From positions 44,152-108,151 of the IMG/VR virus record IMGVR_UViG_3300027859_000006: a DNA stretch of 64,000 nt, one strand, 5' to 3'. Both the position numbers and the translations under genes were made by a program. The notes under the pieces were generated by a model that was not told the DNA's origin, did not search any database, and saw only the letters and a program-made list of their open reading frames with translations. Below are positions 23,492-30,718 of this stretch, piece after piece (the first letter of the stretch is position 1; each line of letters begins with the position of its first letter). The DNA is from a virus.

Positions 23492-23890
23492 TCATAGCCT
23501 TTTCAACTTTAATATAATAAGGTTAATGAAGTTGATAGCCATTGCTCTGTTATTATGGTCTTCTGTTAAGTGGGGGTGTTTTAGATCATCGTCTGTGAAG
23601 AACTTAGACTCGTACGCCATTGCACGTCTAGCCATGTAAGTAGACCTATAGATACTTTCTGCCACCCTTAGTCCCGCGTCTTCTAGAACATCCTCAAATA
23701 GGTTTTCTAGTTCGCTAGCTGCTGCTATGCAAGCAAGGTTTGAGGACGCATTACCTGGGTCTCTGTAAACTGTCAAGTCACCTATTAAACAGCAAGAGCT
23801 TCCACAATACCAGTACCCCATGTCTAAAGGGATAGTAGCCTTCTCAGAAGCCTTAATCATTTCTTCTAAAAATTTAATTAGTTTGTTCAT
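23492..23890 (-). CDS. family D protein
   Basis: A 132-residue paralogue with the Cys motif as CGSSCCLIGDLTVYRDPG, followed by helices (CIAAASELENLFEDVLED) and an end LTEDHNNRAMAINFINL that matches the duplicate at 22697 (LNTESNAETALDYLKQV). Start at the ATG with GGAG nine bases upstream; a longer frame runs on 10 codons. The decayed gene lies behind it. Confidence 0.75.
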   Translation of the reverse strand: MNKLIKFLEEMIKASEKATIPLDMGYWYCGSSCCLIGDLTVYRDPGNASSNLACIAAASELENLFEDVLEDAGLRVAESIYRSTYMARRAMAYESKFFTDDDLKHPHLTEDHNNRAMAINFINLIILKLKRL

Positions 23891-24095
23891 TTTGTCGGCT
23901 CTCCAGTATTGAAATGTCAAATGGGTTTAGTACTGAAATTACTTTGTTAAAAGATATTTTTATTCCTGAAAGGTCTGAGAAAATTAAGTTATGGGATTTA
24001 CCCTTTATAGTAATCTCTTTTTCTTTAAGCACGGCAGCCTTCGCTGCCACTTCACTTAAGGGTGTATGGATTACTAGAAGTTCTGCTATTGTCAT
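23874..24095 (-). CDS. hypothetical protein
   Basis: A 73-residue protein (IAELLVIHTPLSEVAAKAAV, ISFNKVISVLNPFDISILES). It overlaps the start of the family D gene behind it by 17 bases and its ATG touches the stop of the one before. No family recognised. Confidence 0.65.
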   Translation of the reverse strand: MTIAELLVIHTPLSEVAAKAAVLKEKEITIKGKSHNLIFSDLSGIKISFNKVISVLNPFDISILESRQNEQTN

Positions 24096-24523
24096 TAGTA
24101 GTCCTTGTAAATTTTAAGTAATTCTTTTTTAGGATCATCGTGCTCAGAGTATTCGTCAGGTACACCGTTTTCTAGGAAATATCTAATGCGTTTCGCTGCT
24201 CCTTTTGGAGTATTATCTACATCTTTCCATTCGTAGCCAAACATCCACTCTTGAGACCGGTAATCAATACCAAAATAGTTCTCTATGAAAATATCCCACA
24301 TAGGAATCATATTAGTCTCTTCGATACTTAGTCCTAGAGCTTGAGGAGCATGACCGATAGCACACGCGGCGTAACCACAGGCTTTAATATCTACATCCTC
24401 TATTTCATCAGGGCAAAGTGTTCCGTTCTCTGAAGCTACCCAGTCTTCCATATCAAAGCGCTTGTAGTCTTCTGGCAAGCCGTCTAGAAATTTTGCTAGT
24501 TTTAAAAGGTTTTCTTTGTTCAT
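24095..24523 (-). CDS. family D protein
   Basis: A 142-residue paralogue with DIKACGYAACAIGHAPQALG, the best form of the family D motif. The middle (FIENYFGIDYRSQEWMFGYE) is longer than in the other copies. End: TPKGAAKRIRYFLENG. First gene of its unit, behind a promoter module. Confidence 0.78.
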   Translation of the reverse strand: MNKENLLKLAKFLDGLPEDYKRFDMEDWVASENGTLCPDEIEDVDIKACGYAACAIGHAPQALGLSIEETNMIPMWDIFIENYFGIDYRSQEWMFGYEWKDVDNTPKGAAKRIRYFLENGVPDEYSEHDDPKKELLKIYKDY

Positions 24524-24552
24524 TTATTATTCCTCAATCATTCAATACAAGT

Positions 24553-24581
24553 ATTATACGTTAAAATAAGCTATTTATCAA
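24553..24581 (-). promoter_or_regulatory. promoter module
   Basis: Minus strand: TTGATA, 17 bases, TATAAT, then ACTTGTATTGAATGATTGAG and GAA, nearly identical to the plus-strand copy at 17232. Confidence 0.9.
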
Positions 24582-24596
24582 GTGATTTAACGAGAC

Positions 24597-24619
24597 AAAA
24601 AGGAGGCCGAAGCCTCCTT
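24597..24619 (-). terminator. terminator of the NAD operon
   Basis: AGGAGGC / GCCTCCT stem with a TTCG-type loop and five U on the minus strand. It overlaps the last codons of the macrodomain gene and isolates the NAD operon from the next unit. The same stem recurs at 34718. Confidence 0.9.
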
Positions 24620-25079
24620 ACTGTAATTTATATACTATAACGTTGTGGTCGATAAAAATTTCCTCTAATAGAGTAATAACTATTTCCCACTTACCACCAG
24701 CTCTATCACTACCCATTAAATATGGTACAGCAATAGTAGAGCCTTTTGGAGCGTACCTTGAAGCTTCTAACATGGCCTCTACTAGAGCCATGTAACTTAA
24801 CTGCCTACCGAAGTTATCGTTCATTAAGCTAGATTTTCCACCAAAGTAGTCTTGACCGTATAAGTTTAAAACTCTACCGTCTGTAGACATACTTCCTAGT
24901 ATCTTATCGTTAGCATTGTAGTGTACAGTATCCGCTTCGTATGCACTGGGAATCCTTTCCCTGATTTCCTTAGCAATGCCGGAGCCAAAGTTGTTTCGAC
25001 AATTGCAGCAGTGCATTAAAAACTCTACTTCACCCTCTAGTAACGCTGAAACTGCATTTCCTAGTTTAAAATCAATCAT
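24618..25079 (-). CDS. macrodomain protein
   Basis: A 153-residue macrodomain, a fold that binds ADP-ribose and related nucleotides and often removes a phosphate or ADP-ribose group. Seen: CCNCRNNFGSGIAKEIRERI (about 23-42), the central DNFGRQL, and the nucleotide loop VPYLMGSDRAGGKW (about 118-131). It resembles single-domain ADP-ribose-1''-phosphatase types (Poa1-like). Last gene of the NAD operon, overlapping the NAMPT gene by four bases (ATGA). It could recycle or clear ADP-ribose derivatives for the pathway. Confidence 0.88.
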   Translation of the reverse strand: MIDFKLGNAVSALLEGEVEFLMHCCNCRNNFGSGIAKEIRERIPSAYEADTVHYNANDKILGSMSTDGRVLNLYGQDYFGGKSSLMNDNFGRQLSYMALVEAMLEASRYAPKGSTIAVPYLMGSDRAGGKWEIVITLLEEIFIDHNVIVYKLQ

Positions 25080-26611
25080 AGCATCGCCCTCATACGCACG
25101 TCATTCCACGACGTTTTGCGAACCATTTTACCATTCTTAAAGATAACTTCTAAGTCACCACCATCATCGTTAGGTTGCTGGTCGTACAGCTCACCATCAA
25201 TAACTTTTAGGTAGCCCTTAGCTGATTTCTTAGTACCATTATCAGTTTTAGGGTCTTTGAACAGTTCTACATGCTCACCACCACGAGTACCTGCCGTAGC
25301 CTTAAACGCAATTCCTAGAGTGTCTCTAGTATTGTACTGGTATGTGTAAGAACCGATACCGAATACAACGTTGCATGATGCAAAACCTTTAGCAGCTAGT
25401 CGAGCCATAATAGCTTCACAACGGTGAAGTGTGATTGAGTCACCATAAATAAGACCTACTGAGCTATTAAGAATTTTGAAGCCTTCTTCGGTTTCGTCAC
25501 CTCCAAAGATATCATACAAAACTTCAACCGCTCCTTTAATCTCATGCTCCGCTAGCTCTTTACCAGTTTTACGGCAGTAGTAAACACCTCCAGATTCACG
25601 ATACTCACTAGGCTTATAACCAGTAAGAATCTTGACAGGGTCTCCACTATCTGGACGGAACACTGTACGTCCTGGCACTAGTACGTTACCGTCTTCATCT
25701 ACAATGTCTTCTCTGCTTTCGATAAGTTCTTTAAGCAGAACTGTGTAAGAAGTAAGAACTTTCCAGAAGTCCCAAGTGTCTGACACGATACTAACAATAC
25801 CAGCAGGGTATAATTTAAGCAAGCGCTCAAACGTATCTATTTCTTTATCTTTAGAGCCCATACACATTACAGAGTGTTCTGTAGCTGGTACTGTAACACC
25901 TGTCATTGGGTCTGCATTGTGGAAGTATTTTAGCGCTTGTTTCACTGGCAATGTATCTGTACCGTTGAAATACACCATGTGACCCATTGCTCCAAATACT
26001 GCGTCTTCTACAAAAGATAGTCCACGCATTGAGAAGTCATGGCACTGTAGCTCTGTAGAGATATCAGAGCAACCTGTACGAGCTGCGTATTCATCTACTA
26101 GAATACGGAATTCACGTGCAATTGTAGCATTAGTAATAGGCTTCCAAGTAACCGCTGATAGCAGAGTTTCTAGGTAATTAGTAACCCAGAAAAACTCAGG
26201 TAATGTGTCTTTAATAGTTAAGAACGGCACTTTAATTTTAGCAACAGTACCTTCCGGCAAGGCCTTGATGATAATTGGCAAGTAGCCTAGGTCATGTAGA
26301 GCGTATACGTGATCTAGAGTAATAGCACCTGGTCCTAGAGCATCTTCTACAACTTCTTTATACTGAGGACATACATCGTCTCGGTCTTGCTTGAAGAAGT
26401 TTTCATCGAATAGCTCTTTAATAAAATATAATACTGTTGCTTCCATACCTACGGCAACGTATTTACCATCGTGCTTAGGCCATGTTTGTTGGAATATTTT
26501 ATTGCTTCGAGGAGTACCATTAGAATATACAACTTCTGTATCTTCAGGGTACTGGCTTCTGTGGTCTAGTTTATAACCATCAGTAATTAGTAAAGGGTTT
26601 AATTTAAACAT
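25076..26611 (-). CDS. nadV: NAMPT-like phosphoribosyltransferase (NARP1 Namat-type)
   Basis: A 511-residue nicotinamide phosphoribosyltransferase homologue, close to the usual 470-500. Family marks: PATEHSVM (catalytic His), VFRPDSGDP (phosphate and ribose binding), LIYGDSITLHRCEAI, VVFGIGSYTYQ and GTRGGEHVELFKDP. Classical role: nicotinamide + PRPP to NMN. Paired with a PRPP-synthetase homologue as here, phage enzymes of this type are known to join nicotinamide to ADP-ribose pyrophosphate and remake NAD+ (NARP1). It overlaps the neighbouring genes by eight and four bases. Confidence 0.93.
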   Translation of the reverse strand: MFKLNPLLITDGYKLDHRSQYPEDTEVVYSNGTPRSNKIFQQTWPKHDGKYVAVGMEATVLYFIKELFDENFFKQDRDDVCPQYKEVVEDALGPGAITLDHVYALHDLGYLPIIIKALPEGTVAKIKVPFLTIKDTLPEFFWVTNYLETLLSAVTWKPITNATIAREFRILVDEYAARTGCSDISTELQCHDFSMRGLSFVEDAVFGAMGHMVYFNGTDTLPVKQALKYFHNADPMTGVTVPATEHSVMCMGSKDKEIDTFERLLKLYPAGIVSIVSDTWDFWKVLTSYTVLLKELIESREDIVDEDGNVLVPGRTVFRPDSGDPVKILTGYKPSEYRESGGVYYCRKTGKELAEHEIKGAVEVLYDIFGGDETEEGFKILNSSVGLIYGDSITLHRCEAIMARLAAKGFASCNVVFGIGSYTYQYNTRDTLGIAFKATAGTRGGEHVELFKDPKTDNGTKKSAKGYLKVIDGELYDQQPNDDGGDLEVIFKNGKMVRKTSWNDVRMRAML

Positions 26612-27368
26612 GCGATTTTACCTTGTTTTCTGCAAATATTTCGTCGTAGTGCTCTGTTAGCACTTCAACGCCTTTTGAAAAGATACCGTGAGATACATGA
26701 AGAATCTTTTTCTTAACTTCTGGTAGAACTTTAGCTAACTCAATGAAAGTACGTCCACCGTCACAAATGTCGTCTATTACCAGTACCACATCATCTTTAG
26801 TGAGTTTATCAATATCAGATACTTTGTAGTCTGTAATCTCCCCCGACTCGTTGCGAACTTTAGTACCGTATAAGATTTTAAGCTCGCACTTTAACTTATT
26901 AGGTAGAAGCTTGTAATACTTGTCCTTAGCTCCTTTATCAGGGAATACTAACGCTGTAGCTTTGTGGTGCGATACTAACTCTTCAACATCTTGATGGACG
27001 TTGTCGTAGTAACCACTGTGTGTATCAGAATGTACATCGAAAGTCACTATGTTATTATAGCTGTTTTTGAGTAACTTAATAATAAGCGCTTTCCCGCCAG
27101 ATTCCCCTTTGGAGCATACTCTATCCTGTCTAGAGTACGGCAAGTATGGTATTGACAATATCAGCGTAACGTTATGATTGGCTCGTCTTAAAGCATCGCT
27201 AAGCATTAGCAATTGCATAATAGTTTCTGAGCTATAATCCTCAGTTACAGATACCGTTAGCTGGTCTGGTAGGTTTTTAGGTATAACCCGAACACCTACT
27301 TCACCTGCGGGAAACTTCCAAAAATCAACAGGTACTTGGTGACCTAATGCATTACTTACTACAATCAT
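26604..27368 (-). CDS. prs: PRPP-synthetase-like kinase (NARP1 Adps-type)
   Basis: A 254-residue ribose-phosphate pyrophosphokinase homologue, shorter than the usual 310-320. ATP site SIPYLPYSRQDRV (about 88-100), metal site FDVHSD, and the PRPP/ribose loop VVLVIDDICDGGRTF (about 195-209) are present. In NARP1 the equivalent enzyme (Adps) pyrophosphorylates ADP-ribose rather than ribose-5-phosphate. The short length and pairing with NAMPT favour that; PRPP synthesis for ordinary salvage is the alternative. Its ATG directly follows the TAA of the 55-aa gene. Confidence 0.9.
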   Translation of the reverse strand: MIVVSNALGHQVPVDFWKFPAGEVGVRVIPKNLPDQLTVSVTEDYSSETIMQLLMLSDALRRANHNVTLILSIPYLPYSRQDRVCSKGESGGKALIIKLLKNSYNNIVTFDVHSDTHSGYYDNVHQDVEELVSHHKATALVFPDKGAKDKYYKLLPNKLKCELKILYGTKVRNESGEITDYKVSDIDKLTKDDVVLVIDDICDGGRTFIELAKVLPEVKKKILHVSHGIFSKGVEVLTEHYDEIFAENKVKSHV

Positions 27369-27536
27369 TTACCGCTCCTCTCTAGGTGCTAAATAGCGGG
27401 GCATTCCCCACACGTTTACAAGGTGTTCGTATTCCCCATCTTTCCAAAGTGACACAAGCTCTTTTATATCATCTTCTTGGTCATCTTCACAGAGCCAGCG
27501 GAAAAAGTTAACTTCTCTAAATGTATTCGTATTCAT
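27369..27536 (-). CDS. 55-aa first gene of the NAD operon
   Basis: A small acidic protein, MNTNTFREVNFFRWL and EDDQEDDIKELVSLWKDGE, ending MPRYLAPREER. Behind a full promoter module with GGAG before the ATG; its TAA abuts the ATG of the PRPP-synthetase-like gene, whose ribosome-binding site (GAGAGGAG) lies in its last codons. So it is expressed with the NAD genes and couples their translation. Function unknown. Confidence 0.75.
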   Translation of the reverse strand: MNTNTFREVNFFRWLCEDDQEDDIKELVSLWKDGEYEHLVNVWGMPRYLAPREER

Positions 27537-27560
27537 TTGTTCTCCTTAATTTATGTATAT

Positions 27561-27589
27561 ATTATACGAAATTAAGAGCGTTTTGGCAA
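27561..27589 (-). promoter_or_regulatory. promoter of the NAD operon
   Basis: Minus strand: TTGCCA, 17 bases, TATAAT, short leader with GGAG. The -35 box lies in the last codons of the upstream gene. Confidence 0.9.
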
Positions 27590-27808
27590 GTCGTTTTCTT
27601 CTTTCATTTCTCGGTAAAAGTGTAAATTTTGCAGCGTAACTGCTTTAGCTATTAACTCTAGCCTTTCTCGCTTCATTATTTCTATAGAGTATCTAGCAAG
27701 GTCTATGTTTTGCCTAGTTAGAGTAATCTCTTCTAACATAGCTTCTATTTCTTGAATAGCAAGATTGCGACTTTCTATCTCGTTAGCTAAGTTTTCTAAT
27801 GTACTCAT
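27572..27808 (-). CDS. small coiled-coil protein
   Basis: A 78-residue charged, helical protein (LANEIESRNLAIQEIEAMLE, IMKRERLELIAKAV), very likely a coiled coil. It overlaps the gene before it by 26 bases, and its 3' end overlaps the NAD promoter. No family recognised. Confidence 0.7.
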   Translation of the reverse strand: MSTLENLANEIESRNLAIQEIEAMLEEITLTRQNIDLARYSIEIMKRERLELIAKAVTLQNLHFYREMKEENDLPKRS

Positions 27809-28145
27809 AAAGTTTTTCTCTAGTCAGTACTTCACCAATGGCTTTTTCAAAATAAGTAATCCAGCCTCTAGTGTTAGGGTACTTTCCAAATTCGTAGTGA
27901 GCCTGGAAGTCTTTAAAACTCACCTCATTTTCGTACTCTCTACTAGGGCGAAATGAAATTGTTTCGAATTGCTGTTGGCACGCTCTAAGTGCCTCTGATT
28001 TAGTGATTCTAGTATTGAACTTTTTAGCTACATATCTGTAGTCTATATCGCTCTCTACTATATATTCTTCAATAAAGGCGGGAGTAAATGTCCCATCCTT
28101 GTTTTGAAACTCTTCTTTTAAATGCTGAAAAATATCTAAAGACAT
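27783..28145 (-). CDS. hypothetical protein
   Basis: A 120-residue soluble protein: MSLDIFQHLKEEFQNKDGTF, FIEEYIVESDIDYRYVAKKF and a helix-turn-helix-like KSEALRACQQQFETI. Start at the ATG behind GGAGG, not an in-frame start six codons earlier. Overlaps both neighbours. Family unknown. Confidence 0.7.
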   Translation of the reverse strand: MSLDIFQHLKEEFQNKDGTFTPAFIEEYIVESDIDYRYVAKKFNTRITKSEALRACQQQFETISFRPSREYENEVSFKDFQAHYEFGKYPNTRGWITYFEKAIGEVLTREKLYEYIRKLS

Positions 28146-28588
28146 TAATCGAATCCTCCACAACTAAGGCTGGATGAATCGCTAGAAGAATATCCGGTAT
28201 CGCTGCTAGAAGTGTCAGTGCTGGAAGAGTACCCGCTGTTTACACTAGGTCTTATAAGGATATCACTCTCAAATGAGGATATTTCAGCTGGCTCTCTAAT
28301 AGGTTCACGTTCTAGCCATTCGTCAGCTATATTCTCTGACGGGTTTCGTACTACAGGGGAGTCAGCGACTTCATTTGCAAAAGTATCCATTACTGTACTA
28401 GCCTTCCATCCAAAATATTCTTTAGCAAAATACGGGTCTGGGAACTGGTCTAGAATACTTGCTAAGAATACCCATTCAAGTAGCGAAGAATCCCAAACTT
28501 CTAGTTGTCTATTAGTGCTTTGGCGTCTGCGTGATTTAGTGTAGCGGTTTTTAATTAGTCGTTTAGTTCTAGTTTTCTTAAAAAACAT
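28145..28588 (-). CDS. hypothetical protein with Ser-rich tail
   Basis: A 147-residue protein: very basic start (FFKKTRTKRLIKNRYTKSRR), a short folded part (LLEWVFLASILDQFPDPYF), and a low-complexity C-terminus of Ser, Asp, Thr, Tyr and Gly (SSSTDTSSSDTGYSSSDSSS). The start overlaps the stop of the previous gene (TAATG). The charge layout resembles tethering proteins, but no function is clear. Confidence 0.7.
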   Translation of the reverse strand: MFFKKTRTKRLIKNRYTKSRRRQSTNRQLEVWDSSLLEWVFLASILDQFPDPYFAKEYFGWKASTVMDTFANEVADSPVVRNPSENIADEWLEREPIREPAEISSFESDILIRPSVNSGYSSSTDTSSSDTGYSSSDSSSLSCGGFD

Positions 28589-28791
28589 TAAGGATATCTC
28601 CATTTAATTTTATTGCTTGGGATAAAGAACACTTCGTCTTTACTGTCCCTGAATTCAATGTTGCCACTTCTGGACGAAGCCCATACTTTTCGTGTTGCCA
28701 CCGTCCAGGCATCGTTGTGCCATACCTCTAGCTTTATATCAACGGGTGGCAGGTTCTGATTGTAATGCGTGTTTAAGTTGACGGATTTCAC
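28588..28791 (-). CDS. hypothetical protein
   Basis: A 67-residue protein, likely a small beta fold (VDIKLEVWHNDAWTVATRKV, IEFRDSKDEVFFIPSNKIKW). Overlaps the gene before it by 53 bases in another frame. No family recognised. Confidence 0.65.
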   Translation of the reverse strand: MKSVNLNTHYNQNLPPVDIKLEVWHNDAWTVATRKVWASSRSGNIEFRDSKDEVFFIPSNKIKWRYP

Positions 28792-28963
28792 GTTCTTGTT
28801 CCCTAACCCTATCTTCGATGTGGTTATAGTTTTTAGCGTTTTGTAAGTAACCAGAGTACATTTTATTAAGCGTACTCTCGTCTAGTTTCATTAAGTCCTT
28901 AATCATAACTCGATCTAGGCTCAATAGGATTACCATAGTATGCGCTACTTCTTGTTTAGTCAT
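28739..28963 (-). CDS. hypothetical helical protein
   Basis: A 74-residue protein, helical, with a coiled-coil end (VREQEREIRQLKHALQSEP). Start at the ATG behind AAGGAC that overlaps the stop of the membrane protein gene. Family unknown. Confidence 0.68.
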   Translation of the reverse strand: MTKQEVAHTMVILLSLDRVMIKDLMKLDESTLNKMYSGYLQNAKNYNHIEDRVREQEREIRQLKHALQSEPATR

Positions 28964-29180
28964 GTTCTTTTTGTCCTTCGTCGGTAACACTTTCAAATAG
29001 GGTTTCTTTAAAGATAACAATAAATGCTATTGTGGCGACTGTTACTGTTATTAGGGCGTAAAGCACGCCGATGAAATTGGATAACACTACAACGGATGTA
29101 GCGTAAATAGCCACTGTAATAACGTACAGTATTAAACTGTATAACGCTACTGCGGCGTCTCGTAATATGATGTTAAGCAA
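28956..29180 (-). CDS. 74-aa membrane protein
   Basis: Two membrane helices (AAVALYSLILYVITVAIYAT and LYALITVTVATIAFIVIF) and an acidic tail (ESVTDEGQKEHD). Overlaps both neighbours. Function unknown. Confidence 0.7.
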   Translation of the reverse strand: MLNIILRDAAVALYSLILYVITVAIYATSVVVLSNFIGVLYALITVTVATIAFIVIFKETLFESVTDEGQKEHD

Positions 29181-29461
29181 TTTAATAAATCTCTTAATCC
29201 CGAAATCGGGGCTTTCTCAAAACCTTTCACTGTAGGATAGGCTTTTTCGAGTTGTTTTACATAGTCTTTTTTAAATCGACTAGTAACGGGGCTAACTGAT
29301 TGTTTAGTTTGAGGATTTAATAATTTTTTCAATTCTGAGTTTGGAATAGTACCAATGTCAAGGGTCTTTGCTCCGAATTTGGTCGCGATTGCAGTTAAAA
29401 TTTCTTGCTTACTAGCCTTGTTCTGCAAGGCTCTGCGATTCTTTCCCCAAGTTTCTATCAA
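29147..29461 (-). CDS. hypothetical basic protein, TTG start
   Basis: A 104-residue basic protein (WGKNRRALQNKASKQEI, SRFKKDYVKQLEKAYPTVKG). The best start is a TTG that overlaps the stop of the previous gene (TTGA) with AGGAG ten bases upstream; the frame also extends upstream without a ribosome-binding site. Two repeat-like parts (LLNP and LLNC ends) suggest a duplicated short SAP/HeH-like helical motif; this is tentative. Confidence 0.65.
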   Translation of the reverse strand: MIETWGKNRRALQNKASKQEILTAIATKFGAKTLDIGTIPNSELKKLLNPQTKQSVSPVTSRFKKDYVKQLEKAYPTVKGFEKAPISGLRDLLNCLTSYYETPQ

Positions 29462-29904
29462 AGTAATAAAGCTCCTGCAAAGAATGAAAGCATACATAGT
29501 AAAATAAAGGACATTATATTGTGCTTAGACCTATTAGCATTAGATTCCACCTCTTCTACAAAACGTATAAACCCTGCCTCGTTTTCATAATAGGGCTTTA
29601 ATTTGTTAAATGGTACTAATTCAGTTATTCTCATGTAGCTGTATCTATGATGGTCTAGAAGGACTACTGGCATATTAGCCTGCTCTGACCTGAGATGCTC
29701 TCTAAGTTTTGTAGCTTCAGCATTTAGGTATGATACTTCTTGGCAGAGACTATCTCTTTCATCATTTAATTTCTTTTTAGTAGTTTCCTGAACCTCTACA
29801 AGCCTTTCGGTCTCCGCTTCTATATTTTTAAGTTGCAGATATTTATTAGCATTGGTTTCTAGCGCTTCGTACTCATCTAAGGGTAATGTTATTGTTTTAC
29901 TCAT
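29458..29904 (-). CDS. coiled-coil tail-anchored protein
   Basis: A 148-residue protein: long coiled coil (about 10-80: LKNIEAETERLVEVQETTKK), a short folded part (SYMRITELVPFNKLKPYYE) and a C-terminal membrane helix (IMSFILLCMLSFFAGALLL). It would sit in the inner membrane with the coil in the cytoplasm. Start at the ATG overlapping the end of the 43-aa gene. Function unknown. Confidence 0.7.
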   Translation of the reverse strand: MSKTITLPLDEYEALETNANKYLQLKNIEAETERLVEVQETTKKKLNDERDSLCQEVSYLNAEATKLREHLRSEQANMPVVLLDHHRYSYMRITELVPFNKLKPYYENEAGFIRFVEEVESNANRSKHNIMSFILLCMLSFFAGALLL

Positions 29905-30028
29905 CACCCATCTCACACTGTACTTCGTCTAGGATTTCTTCTACTTCAAATGCTAGAGTGTCAGCAGAAAGGTTTTCTTTCTCGACCCACTCAAACATTA
30001 GTTTTCTTATTTCGCCATAATAGTCCAT
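29897..30028 (-). CDS. 43-aa acidic protein
   Basis: MDYYGEIRKLMFEWVEKEN then FEVEEILDEVQCEMGDE: a small acidic helical protein with AGGAG six bases before the ATG and an 8-base overlap with the next gene. First gene behind the endolysin terminator. Confidence 0.65.
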   Translation of the reverse strand: MDYYGEIRKLMFEWVEKENLSADTLAFEVEEILDEVQCEMGDE

Positions 30029-30044
30029 ACGTACTCCTGATACA

Positions 30045-30075
30045 AAAAGAGCCGAGCGAAAAACGCTCGGCTTTT
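30045..30075 (-). terminator. terminator after the endolysin gene
   Basis: AAAGCCGAGCG / CGCTCGGCT stem with a five-base loop and a run of U on the minus strand, directly behind the endolysin stop. Confidence 0.92.
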
Positions 30076-30077
30076 AA

Positions 30078-30533
30078 TCAATTTAACAGCCCCGTAAATA
30101 TACCATTACTATTAATGGTTAATACTTCGTTTCTGTTGTTGCCCTCGACATAAGAACAGTGAACCCATCCAGACCTTACCCCTTTAGCAGGGTCATAGAA
30201 TTCTAGGATTAACTGGTCAAATTCGAGATTATCTCTTATCCAAGCAGCAACTTCATAGTTACCTGCTCTAAGAGCCTCGCCATCAATGGCCTGACCTAAA
30301 ATATGTTGGCTAGTATCTTCCGATCTAAGCGCTCTATTAAGTTCTAGGCTTCTGTAAGCTGAATTTATTACCACCGGCCCGAACTGGTCTCTAACAGGCT
30401 GCCACACGTTATCTACCAAGGATTTTAAATTTGATATGATAACGTGGTTATCCGTGGTATTATCAATACCTAGCCTGTCAGCGGTTGCCGATTTAAACAT
30501 TTCAGCTAAAGTAAAGTTTTTACTTAGTTTCAT
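30078..30533 (-). CDS. M15 peptidase endolysin
   Basis: A 151-residue M15-type (VanY/L-alanyl-D-glutamate class) zinc peptidase that cuts peptidoglycan cross-links at lysis. Zinc and catalytic residues: SEDTSQHILGQAIDGEA (His and Asp), YEVAAWIRDNLEFDQLI, then SGWVHCSY (His). N-terminal FTLAEMFKSATADRLGI is the family start. No signal peptide, so it needs a holin. The holin-like gene overlaps its start; the terminator follows. Confidence 0.93.
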   Translation of the reverse strand: MKLSKNFTLAEMFKSATADRLGIDNTTDNHVIISNLKSLVDNVWQPVRDQFGPVVINSAYRSLELNRALRSEDTSQHILGQAIDGEALRAGNYEVAAWIRDNLEFDQLILEFYDPAKGVRSGWVHCSYVEGNNRNEVLTINSNGIFTGLLN

Positions 30534-30658
30534 AAACCTGTTATTAATTTGATTGCGAATAGTAAAGATTCTGGGCTTACCCCAAGTAGTAGTAAAACTA
30601 CCACCCCTACTACCATAGCCAATATCTTAGCGACCTTTATCCACAATCGTTTTGTCAC
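30530..30658 (-). CDS. 42-aa single-helix protein, holin candidate
   Basis: GTG start with AAGGAGG four bases upstream. Basic N-terminus (MTKRLWIKVAK), one long hydrophobic helix (ILAMVVGVVVLLLLGV), then SPESLLFAIKLITGL. Its TGA overlaps the endolysin ATG (ATGA). Position, size and topology fit a small holin or pinholin. The topology alone does not prove it, and other small membrane proteins lie in the lysis region. Confidence 0.65.
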   Translation of the reverse strand: MTKRLWIKVAKILAMVVGVVVLLLLGVSPESLLFAIKLITGL

Positions 30659-30718
30659 AATACCTCCTTATGGTTAGCTTTCTGGAGTGAAGCTTACCCT
30701 GAGTTTCGTGACTGAGCT

